Assembly: GCF_040050925.1 (NCBI RefSeq)
Contig: NZ_CP157390.1
Coordinates: forward strand, 186,001 to 250,000
From: Leifsonia sp. NPDC080035
GTDB taxonomy: Bacteria; Actinomycetota; Actinomycetes; Actinomycetales; Microbacteriaceae
Length of the DNA: 64,000 bases
Direction of reading: 5' to 3'
Below the pieces are notes generated by a model that was given only the letters and a program-made list of their open reading frames with translations, did no database searches and was not told the DNA's origin. Positions 48,454 through 57,099 of this stretch are shown here, piece after piece. A program made the translations under genes and the position numbers. Each line of letters begins with the position of its first letter. Within the stretch, counting starts at the first letter, position 1.

Positions 48454-50733
48454 TCACCTCTTGCTCAGGATGCCCGAAACTCCCGTCACGAAGAGGCCGA
48501 GCAGGCTCCACGCAGTCAGCTTGATCAGCGTGATGAGCGCGCTCAGCCACAGGTCGCCGCTCACCCACCAGGCCGCCGACTGGCCGGTGCCGACCGGTGA
48601 CACCACGACATCCACGGCGTAGAGGGGCGCGGAGAAGGCCGGGTAGGCCGTCGGCGCAGGGTCGCTGGACCCCGTGGTGAGCGTCGCGACGCTCTCGTCC
48701 GGCGGCACGGGGTCCGGAACCACCGTCGAGACGGCCGTCGGCTGCTCCATCGCCGCCTCGCGGTCCGTCGGCGAGAACGCCGCCGGGTTCACCGCGATCA
48801 GGATCGTCGTCGCGAGCCACAGGCCGGCGAGCCACACCAGCGCGAGCTGCGAGTAGTAGCCGTGACCGATCGTGATCTTGGTGATGCGGCGCCAGACCGC
48901 CGACGAGAACCAGTTGGAGCGGTGCCGGAACAATCGGTCGGTCGCCTCGAACTTGAGGCGCCGCGCCTCGGACTCGCGTCCGGAGTTCTCGAAGACGGCG
49001 GCGAGCGCCATCCAGGGCTGGATGCCGAAGGTGCGCCCGCGTCGCTGCGCCCTCGCGTCGTCCGTCCGTCTCGACTCGGGTGCCGGCTTCGGCGCCGGCC
49101 GACCGTCGAGCCAGGCCGCCGCGTGCCGCCAGCCGTCGTTGAGGAACCCCGAAACCGACCCGATCTCGATGGTCCCGGTGGGGCGGATGGATGGCAAGCG
49201 GGTCGCGGGGTCCGCCTCCCCGGCGCCGTCCGCATGCGCTCCGACCGGGGTGTTCTCGTCCGTCAACTCCCCGACGTCCAGCACGTCGATGCGCGCGCCG
49301 GAGAGGTCGAGGGGACCGTCGAGCGGGATGTCGAGTCCGAGCTGGAGCCGGTGGATGGTCGCGTTCCGGGCGATGACGACCGCGCCCGCCGGCGAGGCGG
49401 CGGCCGCAGGCGGACCGATCCGCACCGCACGGTTCAGGTGGAACACGCTCCGCATGTCGGTGCGGTTCGCGATCAGGCCCTGAGGGATCTCGGCCGCAAG
49501 GGTGACGTCGCCGCCGATGGTGCTGCGCGACAGGTCGATCTGCTCGATCCGGGTGACGTGCGCTCCCGACGGCACCGCCGAGAGCTGGGCGCCGACTGCG
49601 GCGCCGCGCAGCTGGAACCGGGCCGCCATGGTGCTCCCGTCGAGGATCAGCCATTCGCCGACGGTGGTCTCGTCGAATCGCGCGGACACAGAGTCGACGT
49701 GCGTCAACCGGGCTTCGCGCAGCGAGAGGTCGCTGCCGATGGATCCGCCGGTCATCGAGACCTGCGGGGCCACGATCCTGTCGAGGAACACGTCGTGGAC
49801 GACCGTGGTCCCGTCGAGGGAGAGCACGGAGGGAGCAGCGCCGAACGAGCGGATCTGCAGGCGCGAGAACTTCGCCTGGCCGCCCACGGTGACGCCTCTG
49901 GCGAGGATGGACGCCCCCGAGACCACGCCGGACAGGTCGAGCACTCCCCCGATCCGAGCACTGTCGAGGCACAGCATGCACTCTGCCGGGTTGCGCGGCC
50001 TCCGGGGCCGGGGAGCGGCCGAGGGGCGGCGGCCCCGGCCGCGGGTGACCGGCACCGGCATCCCCAGCCGGGCATCGTCCAGCAGGAAGGAGCCGCGCAC
50101 ATCGACGCCGATCGCGGAGACCGCCCCGCGGATGTCCGCGTCCCCCAGCTGGAGGTCTCCGGCGACGTCCGCCAGCTCGATCACCAGCGCCTTCGCCGCG
50201 TTCTCGAGCGAGGAGACCCGGACTCCCCCGAGATTCAGCGCGCCGAAGGACGCGACCGTGGCGTCGATGCTCCCGTCGACGACCGAGTCCACCAGCGAGA
50301 GGTCGTTCTCGACGCGGGCATGACTCAGCCGGACGTTCCGCATCCAGGACCCGGCGAACTCCACATCCCCCGCCCGCAGCGACGTCATCCCGAGGTCGCC
50401 CTCGATGCGCACGCCCGTCATCCGGACCGGGAAGCCGAGCGTCGCGAAGTCGAGGTCCAGCTCGCCCACGATGCGCAGCCCCCGCACGAGCAGCCCGTTC
50501 GGGTCGTGCGCCGCGTGGTTCAGCAGCGCCTCGCGGACGACCGGCGCGGCAACGCTGACCGCAGGAACGTGCCCGAGCCGGATCAGCCGGGAGATCACCC
50601 GGTAGTCACGGGCACGGGGCATGAAGTCCAGTTCCTGCCCGGACGCGATGCCCTCCCGTAGCAGCTGGGCCCATCCTGCGTCCGTCAATGTCCCCGCGAT
50701 CGCAGCGTCCACCGCGTCCCTGATCTCCGTCAC
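48454..50733 (-). CDS. large membrane protein with repeated beta-helix-like body
   Basis: A 759-residue protein. The first 550 or so residues are built from short repeated segments with alternating Leu/Ile and Gly/Asp (for example GDLGMTSLRAGDVEFAGSWM), suggesting a right-handed beta-helix. CMLCLD holds two cysteines in the middle. The C-terminal part has membrane helices (about 635-660 and 725-750), with a Thr/Pro-rich loop between. GTG 50733 is seven bases after the -10 box TAGGGT (50746-50741), a leaderless start. Similar proteins have been labelled membrane-associated oxidoreductase without good reason. The function is unknown. Confidence 0.68.
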   Translation of the reverse strand: MTEIRDAVDAAIAGTLTDAGWAQLLREGIASGQELDFMPRARDYRVISRLIRLGHVPAVSVAAPVVREALLNHAAHDPNGLLVRGLRIVGELDLDFATLGFPVRMTGVRIEGDLGMTSLRAGDVEFAGSWMRNVRLSHARVENDLSLVDSVVDGSIDATVASFGALNLGGVRVSSLENAAKALVIELADVAGDLQLGDADIRGAVSAIGVDVRGSFLLDDARLGMPVPVTRGRGRRPSAAPRPRRPRNPAECMLCLDSARIGGVLDLSGVVSGASILARGVTVGGQAKFSRLQIRSFGAAPSVLSLDGTTVVHDVFLDRIVAPQVSMTGGSIGSDLSLREARLTHVDSVSARFDETTVGEWLILDGSTMAARFQLRGAAVGAQLSAVPSGAHVTRIEQIDLSRSTIGGDVTLAAEIPQGLIANRTDMRSVFHLNRAVRIGPPAAAASPAGAVVIARNATIHRLQLGLDIPLDGPLDLSGARIDVLDVGELTDENTPVGAHADGAGEADPATRLPSIRPTGTIEIGSVSGFLNDGWRHAAAWLDGRPAPKPAPESRRTDDARAQRRGRTFGIQPWMALAAVFENSGRESEARRLKFEATDRLFRHRSNWFSSAVWRRITKITIGHGYYSQLALVWLAGLWLATTILIAVNPAAFSPTDREAAMEQPTAVSTVVPDPVPPDESVATLTTGSSDPAPTAYPAFSAPLYAVDVVVSPVGTGQSAAWWVSGDLWLSALITLIKLTAWSLLGLFVTGVSGILSKR

Positions 50734-50822
50734 TCGATGGACCCTATGGGCGGCCGCGCCGTGGGCCTCCGAGCAACCCGCCACCAGTTCGGGGGCCGGT
50801 AGCGGCATCTCCCTCGCCATGC

Positions 50823-50847
50823 TATATTCACCCACATGGGTGAATAT
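50823..50847. promoter_or_regulatory. ArsR operator overlapping a leaderless promoter
   Basis: ATATTCACCCA-CA-TGGGTGAATAT (50824-50847) is a perfect 11-base-arm dyad that covers the -10 box TATATT (50823-50828) and the ATG at 50836. Binding would block both transcription start and translation start. Confidence 0.85.
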
Positions 50848-51216
50848 CAAACAGCCACACTCGACCGCGTCTTCGGCGCCATCTCCGATCCGACCCGGCG
50901 GGAGATCCTGAGCCGGCTCGCCGCCGGCGACGAACGCGTCACCGACGTCGCGAGCAACTTCACGATCTCGCTCAACTCCGTCTCCAAGCACGTGCGCGTG
51001 CTCGAGCAGGCCGGCCTCGTGACCCGCACCGTCCAGGGCCGCAACCACGTTCTCTCGCTCAACGCCGATCCCATGGCCGAGGCGGCCGCGTGGATCGACC
51101 ACTACCGCGCCTTCTGGACCGACCGCCTCGCCGCCCTCGACCGCTTCGTCACCGGTTCGGGCACCGGCCCGGGCGCCGTCACGGACGCCGACACGTCGCC
51201 GGAGGACGCCCGATGA
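50836..51216 (+). CDS. ArsR family regulator of the SRPBCC operon
   Basis: A 126-residue repressor. The HTH is at residues about 10-85, with RVFGAISDPTRREILSRLA, SLNSVSKHVRVLEQAGLVTR and the wing TVQGRNHVLSLNA. It lacks the metal-binding cysteines of ArsR/SmtB sensors and belongs to the group that pairs with SRPBCC/AHSA1 proteins. The ATG is seven bases after TATATT, so the mRNA is leaderless, and a strong dyad covers the start. It is co-transcribed with two SRPBCC genes. Confidence 0.88.
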   Translation: MGEYQTATLDRVFGAISDPTRREILSRLAAGDERVTDVASNFTISLNSVSKHVRVLEQAGLVTRTVQGRNHVLSLNADPMAEAAAWIDHYRAFWTDRLAALDRFVTGSGTGPGAVTDADTSPEDAR

Positions 51217-51653
51217 CCGCCCCGCTCGTCGTCTCCCGCCTCATCGCCGCCGCCCCCGAGCCGCTCTTCGACGCCTGGCTCGACCCGGAGGCCCTGGCCG
51301 TGTGGATGCGTCCCGGCCCCACCACGCACTCCGACGTGACCGCCGACCCCCGCGTCGGCGGCGAGTTCCGCATCATCATGCACACGCTGGAGGCGCCCAT
51401 CGTGCACCGCGGGACCTACCTGACCATCGACCGGCCGCGCCGCCTCGCCTTCACCTGGCGCTCCCCCGTCACCGAGGACGAGGACACGCTCGTCACCGTC
51501 GACTTCGAGCCGCGCGCATCCGGCACCGAGGTGGTCATCACCCATGAGCGCCTGCCGCACCAGGCGGCGGTCGATGCGCACGGCGACGGCTGGACGGATT
51601 GCCTGACCGGCCTCGCCGCCTACGCCGCGCAACCCATCACGAAAGGACACTGA
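51213..51653 (+). CDS. SRPBCC (AHSA1-like) ligand-binding protein
   Basis: A 146-residue START-like fold protein. The opening RLIAAAPEPLFDAWLDPEAL and RVGGEFRIIMHTLEAP then RRLAFTWRSP follow the AHSA1 pattern. Its ATG overlaps the stop of the ArsR gene (ATGA). It probably binds a hydrophobic ligand or a partner protein that the regulator senses. It is followed, three bases after its stop, by a second SRPBCC gene. Confidence 0.82.
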   Translation: MTAPLVVSRLIAAAPEPLFDAWLDPEALAVWMRPGPTTHSDVTADPRVGGEFRIIMHTLEAPIVHRGTYLTIDRPRRLAFTWRSPVTEDEDTLVTVDFEPRASGTEVVITHERLPHQAAVDAHGDGWTDCLTGLAAYAAQPITKGH

Positions 51654-51656
51654 AGA

Positions 51657-52100
51657 ATGGTCGACATCCTGCATCAGGTGGGCGTCAAGGACGCCTCCGC
51701 CGACGAGGCCTACCGCGCCCTCACCACCCTCGACGGCCTCTCAGGCTGGTGGACCGAGAACACCTCTGGCGACCCGTCGCTGGACGGCGTCATCCAGTTC
51801 CGCTTCGAGCCGGGCGACATCGACATGAAGGTCGTCGCGCTCGACCCCGGCTCCCACGTCCGCTGGGAGGTGGTCGACGGACCCGCCGAGTGGATCGGCA
51901 CCCACGTCGACTTCGCCATCGAGCCGGACGGCGACTACACCCTCGTCCGCTTCATCCACGAGGGATGGGCGGAGCCGGTCCCCTTCATGCACCACTGCAG
52001 CACCAAGTGGGGCGTCTTCCTGATGAGTCTCAAGTCCCTCCTGGAGACCGGGGCGGGCGCACCGGCCCCGCGCGATCAGAAGATCGACGCCTGGAACTGA
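51657..52100 (+). CDS. second SRPBCC domain protein
   Basis: A 147-residue protein of the same START-like fold: VKDASADEAYRALTTLDGL, GWWTENTSGD, then VRWEVVDGPAEWIGTHVDF and HHCSTKWGVFLMSLKSLLE. It differs enough from its neighbour to be an old duplication or a separate family member. ATG 51657 follows AAAGGAC. It is the third gene of the ArsR operon. Confidence 0.82.
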   Translation: MVDILHQVGVKDASADEAYRALTTLDGLSGWWTENTSGDPSLDGVIQFRFEPGDIDMKVVALDPGSHVRWEVVDGPAEWIGTHVDFAIEPDGDYTLVRFIHEGWAEPVPFMHHCSTKWGVFLMSLKSLLETGAGAPAPRDQKIDAWN

Positions 52101-52123
52101 CGGCCCTGCGCCACACTGGGTGG

Positions 52124-52624
52124 GTGACGACGACAGAGCGCACCCTCCTTCTCCTGCGGCACGCCAAGTCGGACTGGTCGGGGTCCCTCGCGGACCTCGA
52201 CCGGCCGCTGGCCGAGCGCGGCCGCGCTCAGGCTCCGCTCGCCGGGCGCTGGCTCGCGAGCCGCGCGGACTCGATCGACCTGGCCATCGTCTCCCCGGCG
52301 CGCCGCGCACGCGAGACGTGGGAGCTCGCGTCCGCGGAACTCCCCACCGTTCCTCCCGCACGACTCGACGACCGCGTGTACGCGGCATCCACCGACCAGC
52401 TCCTTGACGTCCTCGGCGACGTGCCGGACGACGTCCGCACCGTGGTCCTGGTCGGCCACAATCCAGGGATGGAGCAGCTGGCCTCCCTCCTCGCCGGCGA
52501 CGCCGTCGTCATGCGCACCGCGGGCATCGCCGAGTTCGGCGTGACGGGAGGATGGTCCGAGCTCGGCTCCGGGTCGGCGGTGCTCCGTGGGGCGGGACGG
52601 TCGGACGGCAGCTCGCTCTGCTGA
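52124..52624 (+). CDS. sixA: SixA-type phosphohistidine phosphatase
   Basis: A 166-residue histidine-phosphatase-superfamily protein. The catalytic RHG-like motif is LLLLRHAKSDWSG (about residues 6-18), a second arginine lies in SPARRARETWE, and the late catalytic His is in LVGHNPGMEQL. SixA enzymes remove phosphate from phosphohistidine in PTS or phosphorelay proteins; here the target is unknown. The GTG at 52124 starts six bases after CACACT. It lies after the SRPBCC genes. Confidence 0.85.
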   Translation: MTTTERTLLLLRHAKSDWSGSLADLDRPLAERGRAQAPLAGRWLASRADSIDLAIVSPARRARETWELASAELPTVPPARLDDRVYAASTDQLLDVLGDVPDDVRTVVLVGHNPGMEQLASLLAGDAVVMRTAGIAEFGVTGGWSELGSGSAVLRGAGRSDGSSLC

Positions 52625-52739
52625 GCCGGCGGTCGACAACCGTCGCGCCCGTCGCCCCTCGCCTCGCGGACGCCTCGGGGGCGGCATCCCCTCGACTGGG
52701 GTGAGTGGCGCGGCGGCGATTTCGATAGCGTCGCCATCC

Positions 52740-53828
52740 ATGGGGGATGTTCCGGCCGAAGCGGTCACGACCGCAGGTACGCGCACAGACTTCGCGGGCA
52801 TCAACGCGCTGTCGTCGCGCCCTGCCGGCTACGCGGTGGCCCTCAAGTGCCTCGAAGTGCAGCATGCTGCAGAGCAGCAGAACCCTTCCCTCCGGACCGA
52901 GGAACGTGTGATCCTCCACGGCGACGCGTGGCCGTGGTACCGAGGCGCGCTTGGTGAGATCGCGGTCGGTGCCCTGTTGCAGGAACTCGGACCGGAGTGG
53001 TTCGTCCGGCACTCGGTCCCGATCGGCGCCGGGACGAAGGATGTCGATCACCTTGTCATCGGACCGGGCGGCGTCTTCGCCATCAATACCAAGCACCATG
53101 CCGGCGCCGCCGTGTGGGTTGGCGATCGCGTCCTGCGTGTGAACGGCGCGAACAAGCCGTATCTGTCAGCGGCCCACCGCGACGGCGCCGACGTCGGTCG
53201 CCGGCTCTCGGTGAAGTCGGGCTTCCCGGTGCCGGTCACCTCCGTCATCGCGCTCGTCGGAGTCTCATCGCTGAAGGACTCACGGTCGCCGCGCGATCGA
53301 TCGATCGCGGTTGTGGATGCGCACTCTCTGGTCGCATGGCTGACGGCGCAGTCCACGCCTCTCGCTGCCACCAAACGTGAACTCATCAAACTGGCCGCAG
53401 AGGAGCCGGGGACCTGGCACGTCGATCCGAGAGCGGCCGACACCCTCAGGGTCATGCAGCGATTCGAGCGCCTCGTCGCGAGGGTCGGGCTCCCTGAGTC
53501 CGGCGCGAACGCGAACACACCGGCACCGCGCAAGAAGCGACGCCCGCCAGCCCGTCGGACCAGCCAGCCCCGGCCAACGCGGCGCGCGATTCTGCTGCAC
53601 GTCCTTCGCTTGTGGGCCGTCGCAACCGCGGTCCTGGTGGGTATTCTCATCCTGCGTGGGATCGCGAACCAGCCGTGCACATCGCCGACGGGATGCATCA
53701 TCCCGTCGATGTATGCAGCCTGGAAGCCACTGCTCATGCTGATCGGAGTCGCCGTGGGCGGAAGCACAATCGTGGGGACGGTCCTCGGGCTGATGCGGGC
53801 CGCCGCCATGGCGTTCACGAGACGGTGA
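52740..53828 (+). CDS. NERD-domain membrane protein
   Basis: A 362-residue protein. The NERD nuclease-related domain is at about residues 60-165: RGALGEIAVGALLQELGPE, then DVDHLVIGPGGVFAINTKHH, which gives the Glu, Asp and Lys of a PD-(D/E)xK-like site (the acidic residue before Lys is replaced by Asn/Thr). A basic linker is followed by two membrane helices at about 290-312 and 326-355. ATG 52740 is eight bases after TAGCGT, so the mRNA is probably leaderless. It sits at the left edge of a defence-like region. Confidence 0.78.
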   Translation: MGDVPAEAVTTAGTRTDFAGINALSSRPAGYAVALKCLEVQHAAEQQNPSLRTEERVILHGDAWPWYRGALGEIAVGALLQELGPEWFVRHSVPIGAGTKDVDHLVIGPGGVFAINTKHHAGAAVWVGDRVLRVNGANKPYLSAAHRDGADVGRRLSVKSGFPVPVTSVIALVGVSSLKDSRSPRDRSIAVVDAHSLVAWLTAQSTPLAATKRELIKLAAEEPGTWHVDPRAADTLRVMQRFERLVARVGLPESGANANTPAPRKKRRPPARRTSQPRPTRRAILLHVLRLWAVATAVLVGILILRGIANQPCTSPTGCIIPSMYAAWKPLLMLIGVAVGGSTIVGTVLGLMRAAAMAFTRR

Positions 53829-53898
53829 TCGCCGGCGCTCCGGCCGCGCCCGGCTGCCTCGGCATCGGGATCGCCACGGACGGCTGAACGTCGAACGT

Positions 53899-55149
53899 TC
53901 AGCCGTCGCGACCGGACGGTCCGCGGTTCCTGTGCGTCCGCTCTGCGACCTCGTCGGACAACCGTCCCACCACCGCCTTGGCCCGATCGACCCCGCTGTT
54001 CCCGATGCGCAGTGCCGCGTCAACGCCGTCTGCGCCCGCTTCGATCGCTTTGTCCTTGGCGTCCGCTGCCGCATCCCGCCATCGGGTTGCCGTGAGCTGC
54101 TCGCGGGCGCTCTCGATTCCGAGCAGAGCGTGGAAGTCGGCAAGCGCCGCTGCGACCTTCTCGCTCGATCCGACGGCGGAACGTGAGGCGCCGGGGTGCA
54201 GGAGCACCTTGGCATTCGCGCGCGCGGCCGTCCTCTCGACACGGGACAACAACTGTCCCGTGCTGCGGGAGACCTGCTCGATGCGTGTCCTCCTCGCAGC
54301 ACGCAGACCGAGGCGATGGCGGTCGAGTTCCTCGGGAGATGCGTCCAGAACCCGGTCGAGTTCGAGCACCGCCAGCGCATCCTGCAGTTGGAAACAGCGG
54401 GCGAGCACGGCAAGCCACTCACGGACGCGTGCCTCCGCGTCCTGAACCGCCTTGGCCAGGTCTCCCGCCTTGGCTTTGTTCTCGAGCTTCTCGGCGAGCG
54501 CATCGAGCTGACGCAAGGCGTACATCTGCGTGCTCGCGACCGATATCGAGGTGGTCTGGACCTTGGACCAGGTCACCTCCGAGACACGTCCGACGTTGTC
54601 ACGGATGAGCATCGCTTCCTCGATCACCAGGTGCGCAGCGATCATCTCCGAGAGCACCCCGTCCTTCTGCGCACGGAGGATATCGTCGACCTTCTCGTCG
54701 ATGGTCTGCAGGTAGCCGATGATCTCGTCCATCGTCTGCTGCATAGCGAGCTGCGCCATGATGCCCGCGGCGCCGGCCAGGATCGCCGGATTCGTCAGAG
54801 CCGCACCTGGCCCCTTCGCGAACTGGACGATCGCCTTGATTCCGTGGGCGTCGCCTTTCGAGTAGACGACTCCGAGATCGAGCCCGCTGTCCTTGCTCTT
54901 CATCAGCCCGTACTTCTTGACCAGCTGTGCAGACTCCTCGGTCAGCTTGACCCACCGGCCGGAGTTGGCGGCGATCTCCGAACCGGCCTGCAGGCCAGCG
55001 GACGCGACGTGTGCGATCGCGCCGAGACGCGGCAACCCGAGGTCAGACGACGCCAGTCCCTCGGCAGCAAGGAATCGGTCAACGGCGGCGGGATCGCCGA
55101 TCACCGCAAGCCCGTCTCCGTCGCTGATCAGCTGAATCTCGTCGTCCAT
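53899..55149 (-). CDS. helical protein of unknown function beside McrBC
   Basis: A 416-residue protein. A short N-terminal part (MDDEIQLISDGDGLAVIG) is followed by a Gly/Ala-rich hydrophobic stretch (about residues 116-138, NPAILAGAAGIMAQLAMQQ), then long amphipathic helices with heptad-like Leu/Ala/Glu. The last part is basic and charged. AAGGAC precedes ATG 55149. It is divergent from mcrB and convergent with the NERD gene. The layout resembles helical membrane-active or dynamin-like proteins, but no motif proves it. Confidence 0.6.
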   Translation of the reverse strand: MDDEIQLISDGDGLAVIGDPAAVDRFLAAEGLASSDLGLPRLGAIAHVASAGLQAGSEIAANSGRWVKLTEESAQLVKKYGLMKSKDSGLDLGVVYSKGDAHGIKAIVQFAKGPGAALTNPAILAGAAGIMAQLAMQQTMDEIIGYLQTIDEKVDDILRAQKDGVLSEMIAAHLVIEEAMLIRDNVGRVSEVTWSKVQTTSISVASTQMYALRQLDALAEKLENKAKAGDLAKAVQDAEARVREWLAVLARCFQLQDALAVLELDRVLDASPEELDRHRLGLRAARRTRIEQVSRSTGQLLSRVERTAARANAKVLLHPGASRSAVGSSEKVAAALADFHALLGIESAREQLTATRWRDAAADAKDKAIEAGADGVDAALRIGNSGVDRAKAVVGRLSDEVAERTHRNRGPSGRDG

Positions 55150-55324
55150 CGTCGGGGTCCTTCTGGTCGGGAGCGCGGCTCGGGCGCCGGCGAATCTCAG
55201 ACTAGTGGCCAGAGGTGCCTGCGCCCGTTCCCCCAGAACGCGGGAACCCACCGCCGTTCGAGTTCCGGCCGCTCGGTATGCCGATATCGTGCTCAATGCC
55301 GCCTGTGCACGCGAAAGGACGAGA

Positions 55325-57097
55325 ATGAGCTCTCCCGAGATCCCGACCCCCTCAGTCCAGAAGGATGACGTCGACACGCAGCTTGCGTCGATCATCGTTC
55401 CCAACGGGCGAGGCGACCAGGCGCTGCGGGACGCCGCGGCACTCTTCGTTGACAACGGTCTCAGACGCGGTGAGTCGGTCTTCGTTCCCGGGCGCGCGAT
55501 CTGGACGTCGACGAACGTCGCCGAGCTGATGGCTCGATTCGTGGGGCGGCCGGACGTGGAGGGCGATGACTTCATCGACAAGCTTGCGATCCAGCTGGAC
55601 GGAGCGTCCGACGACGTGAAGCTGCTGATGGCCGAGCTCGTCACGTGGCAGCTGCTTCCCATCTGGAGGCGCACCATCGGCGAAACGAGGAAGCGAAAGC
55701 GGATCGAGGCGGTGCTCGGACTGATGGAGCACCCGGTCACCATTCCTGAAGTCGTACTGGCAGCCCTGCCGACGGGCGCCTTCAATCCGGGCCGATGGAT
55801 GGGCGGCCAACTGTTCGGGGCAATGTCGATCATCATCCACACGCTGAACCTGTGGGTCGGGCTGGCTTCGGAGCGGAAACTAGCCCTCCTCGACGATCCG
55901 CTTCTCCTGCGAGACTTCATAAGGGACGAGGTGCAGGGGCCGTCTTCCCCCACGCAACGTAACGCGCTCCTGTATCTGATCCGTCCCGACTACTTCCAGT
56001 CGATCGTCGCCGTCGACCAGAAGCTCGCGATCCGAGACGCATTCGTAGGCGAGGTGGGCGGCGAGCAGGGCGATATCGACGTCGACCTCAATCGCATTAC
56101 GCGCGCCCTCCAAGTGAAAGCAGGCAGGGCGGTCGACTTCTATGACGACACGTACGCGCGTGTGTGGCGTCGGGGCGACGAAACGGACACAGCCGATGCA
56201 ATGGCAGATTCGGAACTACCCCTCGACAAGGCCACCTTTCCCGCGGCCACGGAAGAACTCGCGGCGCGGGTGTTCATCGGCATTGACTGGCTTGATCGCA
56301 CTCTGGCCGTGTTGCGCCGTCGGAAGCAGATCATCTTCTACGGACCTCCCGGCACCGGGAAGACCTACCTCGCCCGCGCCCTGGCCGACCACATCGCCGG
56401 CGGGGATGGCGGCGTTCGGCTCGTCCAGTTCCACCCGAGCTACTCCTACGAGGACTTCTTCGAGGGCCTGCGGCCCGCCACGCAGGACGGTGCGCTCGTG
56501 TACACGCTCCAGGCGGGACCGATGAAGCGCATCGCGGACGAGGCGGCGAAGAACCCCGAGCTCAACTACGTCCTGGTCATCGACGAGATCAACCGCGGCA
56601 ATCTCGCGAAGATCTTCGGAGAGCTGTATTTCTTGCTCGAGTATCGCGACGAACGCGTCAGCCTCCTCTACGAGCCGGACACCACCTTCACCCTTCCCGC
56701 GAACGTCTACATCATCGGCACGATGAACACGAGCGACCGCTCGATCGCGTTGATGGATGCCGCGATGCGCCGCCGCTTCGCCTTCCTCGAACTGCATCCC
56801 GGTGAGGCACCCGTCGCCCAGGTGCTTCCGGCGTGGCTGGATGCAAACGACCTGCCCGCTGAGATCGGCGAGCTGTTCGCACTTCTCAACGAGCGCATCG
56901 ACGATCGGGAATTCCGGGTGGGCCCGAGCTACCTGATGGCGTCCGACCGCGACCTCGGGTCGGCGCGACTCCAGGAGATCTGGACGTACGAGCTGCTGCC
57001 GCTGCTCGCCGAACACCACTATGGGGACGGGACGGACATTGCGGGGCGCTACGGCTTGGAGGCGCTCCGGGCCGAGCTGCAGAAGCGCACCGCCTGA
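55325..57097 (+). CDS. mcrB: McrB-like GTPase/AAA+ subunit of a modification-dependent restriction system
   Basis: A 590-residue protein. Residues about 1-300 are a specificity region of unknown type. The AAA+ domain follows: Walker A GPPGTGKTYLARALA (about 339-353), Walker B VLVIDEINRGNLAKIFGEL (about 416-434), and TMNTSDRSIALMDAAMRRRF (about 465-484). The MNTSDRS motif replaces NKxD and marks GTP-using McrB. With McrC it should translocate on and cut DNA carrying modified cytosine or other marks; the recognised base is unknown. GAAAGGACGAG precedes ATG 55325. Confidence 0.88.
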   Translation: MSSPEIPTPSVQKDDVDTQLASIIVPNGRGDQALRDAAALFVDNGLRRGESVFVPGRAIWTSTNVAELMARFVGRPDVEGDDFIDKLAIQLDGASDDVKLLMAELVTWQLLPIWRRTIGETRKRKRIEAVLGLMEHPVTIPEVVLAALPTGAFNPGRWMGGQLFGAMSIIIHTLNLWVGLASERKLALLDDPLLLRDFIRDEVQGPSSPTQRNALLYLIRPDYFQSIVAVDQKLAIRDAFVGEVGGEQGDIDVDLNRITRALQVKAGRAVDFYDDTYARVWRRGDETDTADAMADSELPLDKATFPAATEELAARVFIGIDWLDRTLAVLRRRKQIIFYGPPGTGKTYLARALADHIAGGDGGVRLVQFHPSYSYEDFFEGLRPATQDGALVYTLQAGPMKRIADEAAKNPELNYVLVIDEINRGNLAKIFGELYFLLEYRDERVSLLYEPDTTFTLPANVYIIGTMNTSDRSIALMDAAMRRRFAFLELHPGEAPVAQVLPAWLDANDLPAEIGELFALLNERIDDREFRVGPSYLMASDRDLGSARLQEIWTYELLPLLAEHHYGDGTDIAGRYGLEALRAELQKRTA

Positions 57098-57099
57098 GC

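Noticed and set aside
50741..51102. Extending the beta-helix membrane protein upstream across the ArsR gene
   Set aside because: The frame stays open, but it runs antisense to a supported ArsR gene and its operator, and the GTG at 50733 has a well-placed -10 box.
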